Numbered from the stretch's first letter, positions 1 through 6,140 are shown. The stretch is DNA of 6,422 bases from Deltaproteobacteria bacterium (GCA_019314425.1 JAFCZI010000240.1:1-6422), one strand, 5' to 3'. Numbers and translations: made by a program. The notes: generated by a model from the letters alone, not told the origin.

Positions 1-130
1 GTAAATATTCGGCCAGCACCCCATCTTCGCCTATTTTGGCCTGCTCACATAGCATTAGTATGCTACGCAGTCCCAAATAGACAAATATGAAGCACTGGCC
101 AAACATTTACATTGCAAACCGAATATTTAC
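1..130. repeat. Long imperfect palindrome (MITE-like foldback element), possibly continuing left of the window
   Basis: Bases 1-44 pair with 67-110: the left arm opens GTAAATATTCGGCCAG and the reverse complement of the right arm opens GTAAATGTTTGGCCAG. About 29 of the first 40 positions are identical. The centre (41-70) is its own small hairpin, CTGC...TAGCAT-TAGT-ATGCTA...GCAG. A further exact copy of the end motif, CCGAATATTTAC at 119-130, is the reverse complement of bases 1-12, so the element may reach 130 on the right and extend beyond base 1 on the left. There is no ORF inside it. It resembles a non-autonomous foldback or intergenic hairpin repeat; its function is unknown. Confidence 0.75.
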
Positions 131-249
131 GTTGGATCACTACTGTTTTTAGCTATTTTCCCGACTTCTGTCAACAGATCAATGTGTAAAAGAACCGTAT
201 CGAGATCTTTGAAAAATGCTCAATTTCGTTCAAGATCAAGTCGCGTGTT
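131..249. other. AT-rich intergenic stretch with no recognised feature
   Basis: I see no supportable ORF, promoter or RNA gene between the two repeat blocks. Bases 225-249 may be the decayed left arm of the hairpin element that follows, but no matching right arm is present. Confidence 0.4.
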
Positions 250-294
250 GATTTTAACCGCAGGGATATATTGAATATTTCGAGGATTAAAATC
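250..294. repeat. Hairpin with GATTTTAA / TTAAAATC arms
   Basis: GATTTTAACC (250-259) pairs with GGATTAAAATC (284-294) with one bulged A, and the apex is ATAT-TGA-ATAT (268-278). It ends one base before the 296-423 palindrome begins. It looks like the apical half of a third foldback element whose right outer arm has been replaced or lost at that junction. Confidence 0.55.
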
Positions 295-295
295 T

Positions 296-423
296 GATGG
301 CGTCGTAAAAAGTCCCATCTACTGCGTTGCAGTGATTTTTCAGAATCTCAACATACTACATGTATGCCAGACGATCCTGAAAAACCACTACGCCTTGTAT
401 ATGGGACTTTTTACGGCGCCATC
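296..423. repeat. 128-bp imperfect palindrome downstream of the operon
   Basis: The outer arms are 23 bases each (296-318 and 401-423) and match at 22 of 23 positions; the single difference is a G-T pair. They contain GTAAAAAGTCCCAT and its complement. The inner arms continue with TTTTTCAG (334-341 region) against CTGAAAAA (377-384 region), with one indel. The apex is around ACATGT (358-363). The element sits 40 bases past the stop codon of the last operon gene. It could slow or process the transcript, but there is no U-tract after the hairpin, so I call it a dispersed foldback repeat and not an intrinsic terminator. Confidence 0.8.
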
Positions 424-463
424 AAACTTCGGTAGAAAAGCCACGACAGCCTGGACCAGCGCT

Positions 464-2173
464 TTATTTGGGAGGGGGCTTGAGCTGGGTCCCGTCTGAA
501 TACAGCTTGAAAAACCGCTTTTCCGCGTCACCGGCGCCAATCATAATTAACTCATCATCCTCACGAAAACAAGTAGATGGATCAGGGTTGATCACCATTT
601 TTCCGTCGTGGTTTATGGCGATGACGCTGCATCCCGTTTTGATGCGAACCTCACTTTCCGCCAGGGATTTCCCCACAAAAGAGGCATGGACGCCAACACG
701 GAATAAGTTTAACCCCTCGGCAAGCATCAACATTTCGTCGGGTTTGAGAAGATTAAGAATCGTATTGGCCGCCAGGGAAGCATATGACATCACCAGGTCA
801 GCCCCGGCCGTGTGCAGCTTTGAGATACTTCTGTCAAGGGCCGCCCGGCTGATAATCTGGATGTCGGGGCGCAGCCTCCGGCAGTAAATGGTCAGGTAGA
901 TATTTGTGGGGTCATCGTGGGTGGTGATGATAACCGACGGCGCCTCCTTGATCCCCGCCCGTTCCAGTGTGTTGATATCCGCAGCGCTTCCATAGATATA
1001 CCGGTCATCTTCGATGAGTCTCTTATTTTTTTCAACGATCCGATAATCAATGCCCCCCGCCTCCAGTGCCTCCGCAGCAGCACGACCCACCCGGCCGCCT
1101 CCCAGGACAAGGACCGGTGCCGGGGATTTCTGATAACCCCCGAAATGTTCATCGTAGCGCTTGAGTTGTTCCGCTGACCCCGCCAGTAGAAGTACGGTCG
1201 TGGCGTTGATCACTGTTTCGGCATTGGGTATTTCAAACGCGCCCCTTTCCCAGATACCCACAACCGTAATGCCTGTTGTCTCGCGCAGCCTGCTTTGCTG
1301 AAGCGTCCTGCCTGCCAGAGGCGTCCTCATGGCGGGGGCCTCAGCAATGAGAAGGGAATCAATGCTTCCAATGATGTTTCCCCTGGCGCTCGCCCTGAGC
1401 ACTCTTCTTGACAATGACTGACCCAGTAGTTTCATGAATTGGAAAACGTGAGAGCTTCCAGCCAGCCGTAAAATATCCACGGAGTCATCCAGATCGGCAT
1501 TGGCAGCAATGGGGACCTCTTTAAAAATCTCCCGGACGGTGAAGACGATGTTTGTGTTCATCATGTCGTCACTATTGGCAACCACCAGGGCAGCGTTCCC
1601 TGCCCTGAGACGTTTGTAAGTCTCCGGGTCACCCAACTCACCGGCGACCACTTTATAGCCCAGGTCGATCAGCTCCAGTGCTTTGTGGATATCCTCCGTG
1701 ACAATGACATATTCATGCTGATACTGTTTCAGCCTGTTTACAAGATTCATGGTAATCGGATCGTAGTTTGTCAGAATGACATGCCCTTTCATGTCCTCGG
1801 GCAATTCTCGAGGAGCCCTGGCTCTTGTCTGGGCCTCAAGCCATGGGGCATAAAAGAACTGGATGAAGGTGAAGGGAAGCATGATGAGAAGCAACATGAT
1901 GCCGGACAAGAGGACAACGAGACAGAATATTCTCCCCAAGTCCGTGGTGAACGTGATATCGCCGAAACCGAGGGTGGACATGACCGTAAGGGTCCAATAA
2001 AAACCTGTAACCCAGCTGAATTCTCTATTTTCCAGCATCATCAGGAAATGAAACAGGACACTGTAGAGGGTGATCATTGCCATCAGGAGGAGAAGAAACT
2101 TCACTAACATCCGGGTGTTTCTCTCTTGTTTTCTCCCGAAGATATAGACCAACTGTCCCATCAGAAATTTCAT
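464..2173 (-). CDS. Two-TM potassium channel with tandem RCK (TrkA-N/TrkA-C) domains
   Basis: This 569-residue inner-membrane protein should conduct K+ under ligand control. Residues about 23-47 form TM1. The pore helix leads to the selectivity filter TLGFGD (67-72), and TM2 spans about 83-108. Two cytosolic RCK units follow: TrkA-N about 130-265 with TrkA-C about 275-342, then TrkA-N about 353-475 with TrkA-C about 483-560. The second TrkA-N keeps the Rossmann loop GGGRVG (358-363) and an acidic residue after strand two (E381), which fits NAD-type binding. The first has the degenerate LTNYDP (134-139). This pore-RCK-RCK layout resembles GsuK of Geobacter (family knowledge). The ATG at 2173 follows AGAGACG by about 8 bases. 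It is the last gene of the operon, 34 bases after the PII-like gene. The channel family is clear; ion selectivity and ligand are inferred. Confidence 0.93.
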   Translation of the reverse strand: MKFLMGQLVYIFGRKQERNTRMLVKFLLLLMAMITLYSVLFHFLMMLENREFSWVTGFYWTLTVMSTLGFGDITFTTDLGRIFCLVVLLSGIMLLLIMLPFTFIQFFYAPWLEAQTRARAPRELPEDMKGHVILTNYDPITMNLVNRLKQYQHEYVIVTEDIHKALELIDLGYKVVAGELGDPETYKRLRAGNAALVVANSDDMMNTNIVFTVREIFKEVPIAANADLDDSVDILRLAGSSHVFQFMKLLGQSLSRRVLRASARGNIIGSIDSLLIAEAPAMRTPLAGRTLQQSRLRETTGITVVGIWERGAFEIPNAETVINATTVLLLAGSAEQLKRYDEHFGGYQKSPAPVLVLGGGRVGRAAAEALEAGGIDYRIVEKNKRLIEDDRYIYGSAADINTLERAGIKEAPSVIITTHDDPTNIYLTIYCRRLRPDIQIISRAALDRSISKLHTAGADLVMSYASLAANTILNLLKPDEMLMLAEGLNLFRVGVHASFVGKSLAESEVRIKTGCSVIAINHDGKMVINPDPSTCFREDDELIMIGAGDAEKRFFKLYSDGTQLKPPPK

Positions 2174-2207
2174 AATAAACGTCTCTTTGCCGGAACCCGG
2201 AAATTTA

Positions 2208-2549
2208 TCAGCGCTTTTCCGCTTCTTCCTTGAAGCGTTCTATCTGGCTTTCCAACCCTATGGCACCCGTTACATCCACCACAAAAGCGATACCCGTGCC
2301 CGGGTCTTTAAATCGTCCGGCCTCGTAAATGGCGTCCAGAACCGGTTCCACGAGCCGCTCCTCCAGGAGGAAGAGGACCACGTCGGTCTGCGCTTCAAGG
2401 GTCAGGCCGAAAAAGGTCTTTGCCTCATGTATGCCGGTACCGCGAGCCGGAATAATGGTCGCCCCCGTGCCGCCGGAAGCCTTGGCGGCATCTACAATTC
2501 GCTCGGTTTCCGTGGTTTTGACCATCGAGATAATCAGCTTTAATTTCAT
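2208..2549 (-). CDS. PII-like signalling protein (P-II family nitrogen regulator, divergent)
   Basis: The 113-residue length and beta-alpha-beta layout match PII trimers, which bind adenine nucleotides and 2-oxoglutarate and control membrane or enzyme partners. Residues about 36-56 (RGTGIHEAKTFFGLTLEAQ) occupy the T-loop position, but the Tyr-51 uridylylation site of canonical GlnB is absent. The B-loop region reads GRFKDPGTGIAFVVDV (78-93) in place of the usual TGKIGDGKIFV. It therefore belongs to a divergent PII branch, not to GlnB or GlnK. The ATG lies one base after the stop of the second DUF1538 gene (TGA-C-ATG), and its AGGGAGA ribosome site is inside that gene, so translation is probably coupled. 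This pairing suggests that it senses a small molecule and gates the DUF1538 transporter; its ligand cannot be read from the sequence. Confidence 0.85.
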   Translation of the reverse strand: MKLKLIISMVKTTETERIVDAAKASGGTGATIIPARGTGIHEAKTFFGLTLEAQTDVVLFLLEERLVEPVLDAIYEAGRFKDPGTGIAFVVDVTGAIGLESQIERFKEEAEKR

Positions 2550-2550
2550 G

Positions 2551-3348
2551 TCATTTCTCCCTAGCCGCTTTTAAACTCCGCAGCTCAAGCCAGTGTGCCA
2601 ACTGAGCGTACCCCATCACAGTCATAATGGGAAAAACACTTGCAAAGGCGATCAATCCGAATCCGTCCAGTGCAGGATCGCGACCCGGAATTGTTTCCGA
2701 CAACCCCAGACCCAAGGCGGCAACCAGTGGTACGGTCACCGTTGAAGTTGTAACCCCGCCTGAATCGTAGGCAAGGGCGATAATCTCCCGGGGGGCGAAT
2801 ACCGTCTGGACCACAACAATGGCGTATCCTGCAATAATATAAATATAAAGCGGCGTTCCCGTCACGATGCGAAACGTGCCAATGCCGATGCCGATGGCCA
2901 CTCCGGTTGCAACGGCCAATCTCAATCCCCACTGGCTCAGACTGCCCCGCGAAACCTGGTTCGCTTTGTAGCATACCGCGATCAGGGCCGGCTCGGCAAT
3001 AGTCGTGGCAAATCCGATCAATATACCGAAGACATATACCCACACATAGGCATGCCAAGGCGCGCCGGGCGGGGCTGTTTTCGAGCCAAAAACGAATTCG
3101 GGTGACGACAATTGTTTCGCCATGATCTTACCGATGGGAAACAGAGCGGTCTCCAGCCCATCCAAAAACAGGGTCAGGCCTATCAGAACGAATATAAAGC
3201 CCGCCACCACGCGCTTCCAGTTCGGGACGGGCCGCCGTAGAACCACGAGCTGAAAAAACATCAGCAAGGCCAGGACCGGTAAGACGTCCTTAACCGTCAG
3301 CATGAGGGTATGACCGAATGTGATCAGTAGTTCCATTCCTGTACCCAT
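2551..3348 (-). CDS. DUF1538 membrane protein, second of pair (UmpAB-type cation/proton antiporter subunit)
   Basis: A 265-residue polytopic membrane protein homologous to its upstream neighbour. Shared blocks are TTIAEPALIAV (115-125), AYDSGGVTTSTVTVPLV (193-209) and DGFGLIAFAS (228-237); polar, Glu/Asp-containing motifs inside hydrophobic segments suggest an ion path. DUF1538 pairs have been reported as two-component Na+(Li+,K+)/H+ antiporters named UmpAB in Halomonas (recalled from the literature, not checked). I chose the ATG at 3348, one base after the upstream stop (TGA-G-ATG), mirroring the spacing to the next gene. ATG 3336 is the alternative (261 residues) and has GATGGG about 7 bases upstream. 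The frame stays open to 3474, but that part overlaps the first DUF1538 gene and reads its conserved 3' end out of frame. The short charged tail (ELRSLKAAREK) is cytosolic in style. Confidence 0.88.
   Translation of the reverse strand: MGTGMELLITFGHTLMLTVKDVLPVLALLMFFQLVVLRRPVPNWKRVVAGFIFVLIGLTLFLDGLETALFPIGKIMAKQLSSPEFVFGSKTAPPGAPWHAYVWVYVFGILIGFATTIAEPALIAVCYKANQVSRGSLSQWGLRLAVATGVAIGIGIGTFRIVTGTPLYIYIIAGYAIVVVQTVFAPREIIALAYDSGGVTTSTVTVPLVAALGLGLSETIPGRDPALDGFGLIAFASVFPIMTVMGYAQLAHWLELRSLKAAREK
2556..2562 (-). promoter_or_regulatory. Ribosome binding site of the PII-like gene, inside the upstream gene
   Basis: AGGGAGA lies 6 bases before the ATG at 2549 and overlaps the last codons of the second DUF1538 gene. 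With the TGA-C-ATG junction it points to translational coupling and a fixed ratio of transporter to regulator. Confidence 0.7.
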
Positions 3349-3349
3349 C

Positions 3350-4120
3350 TCATCTAAAAAGAACGATGCCGTAACCCATAACGAACACGATCGGCAACAA
3401 TGAGGCAAACGCAATAAGTCCGAAACCATCCACCAGCGGATTACGCCCCCGGATTGTGGAGGCCAGACCCACACCCAGGGCAGTGACCAGCGGTACGGTC
3501 ACCGTCGACGTGGTAACGCCCCCGGAATCATAGGCCACCCCCACGATTTCCTTCGGCGCAAAGCCGGTCATGATCATAACGGCGATGTAGCCGCCAATGA
3601 TCAGGTAGTGAACAGGCCATCCCTTAAGAATTCGTATGAGACCCACCAGAAGAGCAACACCTACGGAAAAAGCCACAGTGAGCCGGAGCCCCAGGGCATA
3701 GGATTGCATGGATGCCGGATCAGCGTTGATGAGTCCCCCCTTGGCCGCCACCGCTGAAGCCTCTTTCGCTACCGCGATGAGGGCCGGCTCCGCGATGGTC
3801 GTGGAAAATCCGAGTCCGAATCCGAACAGGAGCAACCAGAAGAGGCTCCCCTTGCGGGCAAAGGCCTCCGCCATGGCCTCTCCGATGGGAAAAAGCCCTA
3901 TCTCCAGCCCGACAACAAAAAGGGCTAAGCCTAAAATGACGAGGATAAGTCCGACGAATACATTCAGAACATCCGGAAAAGGCTGACGCACCACGGCCAG
4001 TTGAAAGATCAATATAACGAGTATGATTGGGAGGAGGTCCCGGCAGGCCCCCACGATGTTCAGGGCAAATCTCTTGAGGGGATTGAGAATATGTTCCAGC
4101 AGTCCACTTTTTCCGGCCAT
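3350..4120 (-). CDS. DUF1538 membrane protein, first of pair (UmpAB-type cation/proton antiporter subunit)
   Basis: A 256-residue membrane protein with about six hydrophobic segments. It shares with the next gene the blocks STTIAEPALIAV (106-117), AYDSGGVTTSTVTVPLV (196-212) and DGFGLIAFAS (231-240), so the two arose by duplication and probably form a heteromer. A shorter common motif, GLE.(x)LFPIG (71-80), sits before the first block. Family knowledge: paired DUF1538 proteins were reported as a two-component Na+(Li+,K+)/H+ antiporter. Transport here is inferred from that, and either role, UmpA or UmpB, is possible, so no symbol is given. The ATG at 4120 directly follows an in-frame TAG, which excludes a longer start; the ribosome site is weak (CTGGGG). 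The gene starts 39 bases after the CcdA-like stop and ends one base before the second DUF1538 gene. Confidence 0.88.
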   Translation of the reverse strand: MAGKSGLLEHILNPLKRFALNIVGACRDLLPIILVILIFQLAVVRQPFPDVLNVFVGLILVILGLALFVVGLEIGLFPIGEAMAEAFARKGSLFWLLLFGFGLGFSTTIAEPALIAVAKEASAVAAKGGLINADPASMQSYALGLRLTVAFSVGVALLVGLIRILKGWPVHYLIIGGYIAVMIMTGFAPKEIVGVAYDSGGVTTSTVTVPLVTALGVGLASTIRGRNPLVDGFGLIAFASLLPIVFVMGYGIVLFR

Positions 4121-4159
4121 CTAATGCCCCAGGTGAGTCAGCAGCACGTGAAAGGCATC

Positions 4160-4876
4160 TCAAGGGATGTTGCTTCTAAATTCAAGGATATGGCTCCCCA
4201 AACTCCCATTTTTCACGTTCACAGCCCCGGCTCCTTTTCGAAACCAGTTTCCCGCCCCTTGCCAGCGACTGCTTTCCATCACGCGCTTTACTGCGGCGGT
4301 CGAACTGCCCGCCACCACAATGGGAAGGCAGTGACCCAGGGCAAAAAGCAAAATGAACAGAACCCCGGTGACCACCTTTTCCTGTACCGTGACGATGGCA
4401 AGGATGGGAGCAATAAACCCGAATGTGCAGGAACCGGAAAGAACCCCGTAGCCCAAACCCAGCGCCAGGGCCCCGAACATACCGCGAAGATTGAATTTAT
4501 AAAGGAGATTTCCCGACACGGAACATTTTTCAACGCCGAGCATCCCCAATGCGACCCAGACCAGGACCAGCCCGATGAGGATCTGCCAGTAGTTTCCCAC
4601 ATCTCCCAGCATTCGCCCCAGCAAGGCGCAGATAATCCCGATGAGCGCGATGGTGATAAAGAGGCCCACGGTGAAGGCCACGGAATAGTAAGCGGCCTGT
4701 TTCGGTTTCAAGAGCGTCTGTTGCCCGCCCACGTAGGCGACGATCAAAGGGATGGACGCCGGGTGACAGGGGCTGAACACCACGCTGATCATGCCCCAGA
4801 TAAAACAACCCACGGCGGCGACGGCCGTTCCGCCTGCGATCCAATTGTTTACAGTCAGGAAAAAGGTCTCCAGCAT
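4160..4876 (-). CDS. CcdA/DsbD-type transmembrane thiol-electron transporter, apparently lacking the last TM
   Basis: A 238-residue membrane protein of the CcdA (cytochrome c biogenesis / DsbD transmembrane) family, which passes reducing power from cytosolic thioredoxin to periplasmic thioredoxin-like proteins. The two membrane cysteines are visible in SPCHPASIPLI (C37) and SGSCTFGFIAPIL (C150), with GHCLP (C183) further on. Five TM segments can be seen: about 12-36, 65-85, 97-115, 132-162 and 168-190. CcdA normally has six; here, after FRKGAGAV, the tail turns polar and stops. A shift at the A5 run near 4208-4212 would open another frame that ends at 4138. I chose ATG 4876 because GGAG lies 7 bases upstream; a TTG directly before it is a less likely start. 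The upstream lipoprotein thioredoxin is its natural electron acceptor. Confidence 0.9.
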   Translation of the reverse strand: MLETFFLTVNNWIAGGTAVAAVGCFIWGMISVVFSPCHPASIPLIVAYVGGQQTLLKPKQAAYYSVAFTVGLFITIALIGIICALLGRMLGDVGNYWQILIGLVLVWVALGMLGVEKCSVSGNLLYKFNLRGMFGALALGLGYGVLSGSCTFGFIAPILAIVTVQEKVVTGVLFILLFALGHCLPIVVAGSSTAAVKRVMESSRWQGAGNWFRKGAGAVNVKNGSLGSHILEFRSNIP

Positions 4877-4936
4877 CAATGTGCTCCATATCTCAAGGCT
4901 CAGGCTTCGCAGGCCTCTACTTCGAGTAATGTTGGG

Positions 4937-5380
4937 TCAACCAACGCCCATCTTTTTCAACAGACCGACGATGTCGGCCTCGCCCATGAACCCGGTATGG
5001 CGATAGACCTCATTGCCCTCTTTATCGAAGAAGATCTGAGTGGGAATCGCCCTGATGCCAAACCGTTTTGCCTGATCCTTGTCTTTCCAGACATCGATAA
5101 ACACAATGGCGGCCTTTCCCCGATAGGTTTTCTCGAGCTTTTCAATGATAGGCGCCATCATTTTGCAGGGGATGCAGGAGTCCGCGCCCAGGTCCACCAT
5201 GGTCACCATGCCCTTTACCGGAACAGTGCCGGAGGGCTGTGTATGGGATACAGAGGTCTCATCGGATGAGCACCCGGAAAGCTGAAAACTCAGCAGGACG
5301 ATAATACCCATCATGGCCACCATACCCAGGGCCGGCCTCAACCGCACGGGAAACCCCCGTACCAATATTTTTTTCATCAT
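4937..5380 (-). CDS. Lipid-anchored thioredoxin-fold protein (CIPC active site)
   Basis: A 147-residue thioredoxin-like protein. Residues 1-30 form a basic, hydrophobic signal sequence ending in the lipobox LSGC (34-37), so C37 is probably lipidated and the protein anchored outside the cytoplasmic membrane. A short linker (38-58) leads to the thioredoxin fold with redox motif CIPC (69-72) and the cis-proline in RAIPTQIFFD (P113). It should reduce or oxidise thiols of extracytoplasmic partners and be recharged by the CcdA-like protein encoded 60 bases downstream. The start at 5380 (second ATG at 5377) follows GGGAAGGGA by 6-9 bases. It is the first gene of the operon, after a leader of about 430 bases. 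Its substrate is unknown. No c-type cytochrome or cytochrome-maturation gene is in view. Confidence 0.92.
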   Translation of the reverse strand: MMKKILVRGFPVRLRPALGMVAMMGIIVLLSFQLSGCSSDETSVSHTQPSGTVPVKGMVTMVDLGADSCIPCKMMAPIIEKLEKTYRGKAAIVFIDVWKDKDQAKRFGIRAIPTQIFFDKEGNEVYRHTGFMGEADIVGLLKKMGVG

Positions 5381-5386
5381 CTATAA

Positions 5387-5395
5387 TCCCTTCCC
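5387..5395 (-). promoter_or_regulatory. Ribosome binding site of the thioredoxin gene
   Basis: GGGAAGGGA ends 6 bases before ATG 5380 and 9 bases before ATG 5377. Both starts are usable and differ by one residue. Confidence 0.65.
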
Positions 5396-5413
5396 GTTTA
5401 CCCCGGCATGGCC

Positions 5414-5479
5414 CTACGCCTCTAGCCTTGCGTATCTTTCAGGCATTCTTTGAGTTTTGCCGTTTTTTAACATTTTCAT
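5414..5479 (-). CDS. Possible 21-residue leader ORF
   Basis: An ATG at 5479 opens 21 codons, beginning MKMLKNGKTQ and ending RYARLEA, with the stop at 5414, 33 bases before the thioredoxin start. GGAAAGGGG lies about 12 bases upstream, further than ideal. The peptide is basic and has no known domain. It might be a leader peptide or a chance frame. Only its position in the leader speaks for it. Confidence 0.2.
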   Translation of the reverse strand: MKMLKNGKTQRMPERYARLEA

Positions 5480-5800
5480 GGTGTTAGCTACCCCTTTCCA
5501 ATGAACAATCTGACATCCTTGTATTGCTTTTTACACTATAGTCTTTTTGAAAGGATGTACAGGATCAATTTGTCCCAACAGAGCTTCATCCTGAATGCCA
5601 AACCTGTAAATATGGCGGTTATTCTCGCGGGGAAAGCGGAAAGGGGGATGATCGTAAACAACCCGATAATGCACAATTGAAAAACAAAAAGGAACGATTT
5701 TCTTTGATACACCCAAGGGATTTTGCAAAGAAATTCCAAGCTGAATGATGGAGGAGGGATGTAAAGGTGATAAGAACCTGGGTGGTAAGAACTTGCTTTT

Positions 5801-6085
5801 TCAAAGAGAAATTATACCGAAGTGCCAACTGTGTGTCAAGAAAGAAATGGCCACAACATCTGGACATGAGACAGAATTGCGGTTGAGAAATTTTTCAGGA
5901 AAGTGGCTTGAGGAGTAGCAGCTAATAAAGGTCTGAATGGGCAAGGCGATGAGTGTTACCTGCTCACGACCGTAGTTGAAGATCACGTTCCCGTTTTCAA
6001 CGCAGTAGATGCGCTTGTTTGAAATCGGTCCGCCTTTCAGGTAACGGGCCAGGTAAATTAAGGCCCCTTCTCCGTATGAAATGGA
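5801..6085 (-). pseudogene. IS91-family (Y2, HUH) transposase fragment
   Basis: The open minus frame from 6085 (after TGA 6088-6086) begins SISYGEGALIYLARYLKGG and continues PISNKRIYCVENGNVIFNY. YGEG-x-x-x-YLARYxxGGPISNxRI is the typical C-terminal block of IS91-family rolling-circle transposases. The following VTLIALPIQTFI resembles the family's TLP-x-x-x-FI segment after a small deletion, and similarity then fades to a stop at 5801. The catalytic HUH and double-tyrosine parts are missing, and no element ends could be assigned. It is a dead, truncated insertion sequence in the same orientation as the operon. Family assignment is from motif recall, not a search. Confidence 0.65.
5811..5839 (-). 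promoter_or_regulatory. Perfect consensus sigma-70 promoter facing the operon
   Basis: On the minus strand TTGACA (5839-5834) is followed by exactly 17 bases and TATAAT (5816-5811). Both hexamers match the consensus fully. Transcription would start near 5804 and run towards the thioredoxin gene and the whole operon. It overlaps the decayed end of the IS91-like fragment, so it may have come with that insertion. Confidence 0.75.
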
Positions 6086-6116
6086 TCAAAAGTAGTTTAC
6101 ACTACTTTAGGGCCTT
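6060..6116. repeat. Nested inverted repeat at the transposase fragment edge
   Basis: AAAGTAGT (6089-6096) and ACTACTTT (6101-6108) form a perfect 8-bp stem with loop TTAC. AAGGCCC (6060-6066) and GGGCCTT (6110-6116) form an outer 7-bp stem. It lies where recognisable transposase coding begins and may mark an insertion end or junction. On the plus strand it is followed by a T run, so a weak terminator is possible. Confidence 0.4.
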
Positions 6117-6140
6117 TTTGAAGGATGCCGAATTTTCCAT
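6102..6140 (-). pseudogene. Possible truncated start of a following cassette gene
   Basis: ATG at 6140, 9 bases after the GTT of the attC-like site, opens MENSASFKKALK and meets a stop at 6102 inside the inverted repeat. In cassette arrays the next gene usually starts just after the attC core, so this may be a gene cut off by the insertion junction. It may equally be chance. Confidence 0.2.

Larger units (their letters stand above)
5381..5810 (-). other. Putative long 5' leader of the operon, no firm gene
   Basis: About 430 bases separate the consensus promoter from the first operon gene. I see no family-level match and no known riboswitch core. Two things are visible. One is a short ORF at 5414-5479. 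The other is an 8-bp inverted repeat, ACATCCTT (5513-5520) with AAGGATGT (5551-5558), around a 30-base loop. An open minus frame ending at 5531 reads as a hydrophobic peptide (from a TTG at 5739) but has no ribosome site. Confidence 0.4.

Noticed and set aside
296..423. Intrinsic terminator of the operon
   Set aside because: The hairpin is strong, but no U-rich tract follows it on the minus strand and its length suits a dispersed repeat. Partial termination is still possible.
1..423. CRISPR array or tRNA in the repeat-rich left end
   Set aside because: The repeats are inverted, not regularly spaced direct repeats, and no cloverleaf or TTC-arm motif was seen.
3349..3474. Longer start for the second DUF1538 protein
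   Set aside because: The extension would overlap the conserved 3' end of the first DUF1538 gene by 125 bases and has no family similarity. ATG 3348 or 3336 fits the operon spacing.
4001..5269. 422-codon open frame on the plus strand
   Set aside because: It lies antisense to the DUF1538, CcdA and thioredoxin genes, which all have clear motifs. The translation is rich in His, Gln, Gly and Asp and has no domain-like features, as expected of a mirror frame of GC-rich genes.
5501..5680. 59-residue plus-strand ORF (starts MNNLTSLYCF)
   Set aside because: There is no ribosome binding site, no recognisable domain, and it lies opposite the presumed leader.
5531..5739. Hydrophobic 67-residue minus-strand frame as a real membrane peptide
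   Set aside because: It needs a TTG start with no Shine-Dalgarno sequence (the upstream strand reads CCCTCCTCC), and I recognise no family. Kept only as a remark on the leader.
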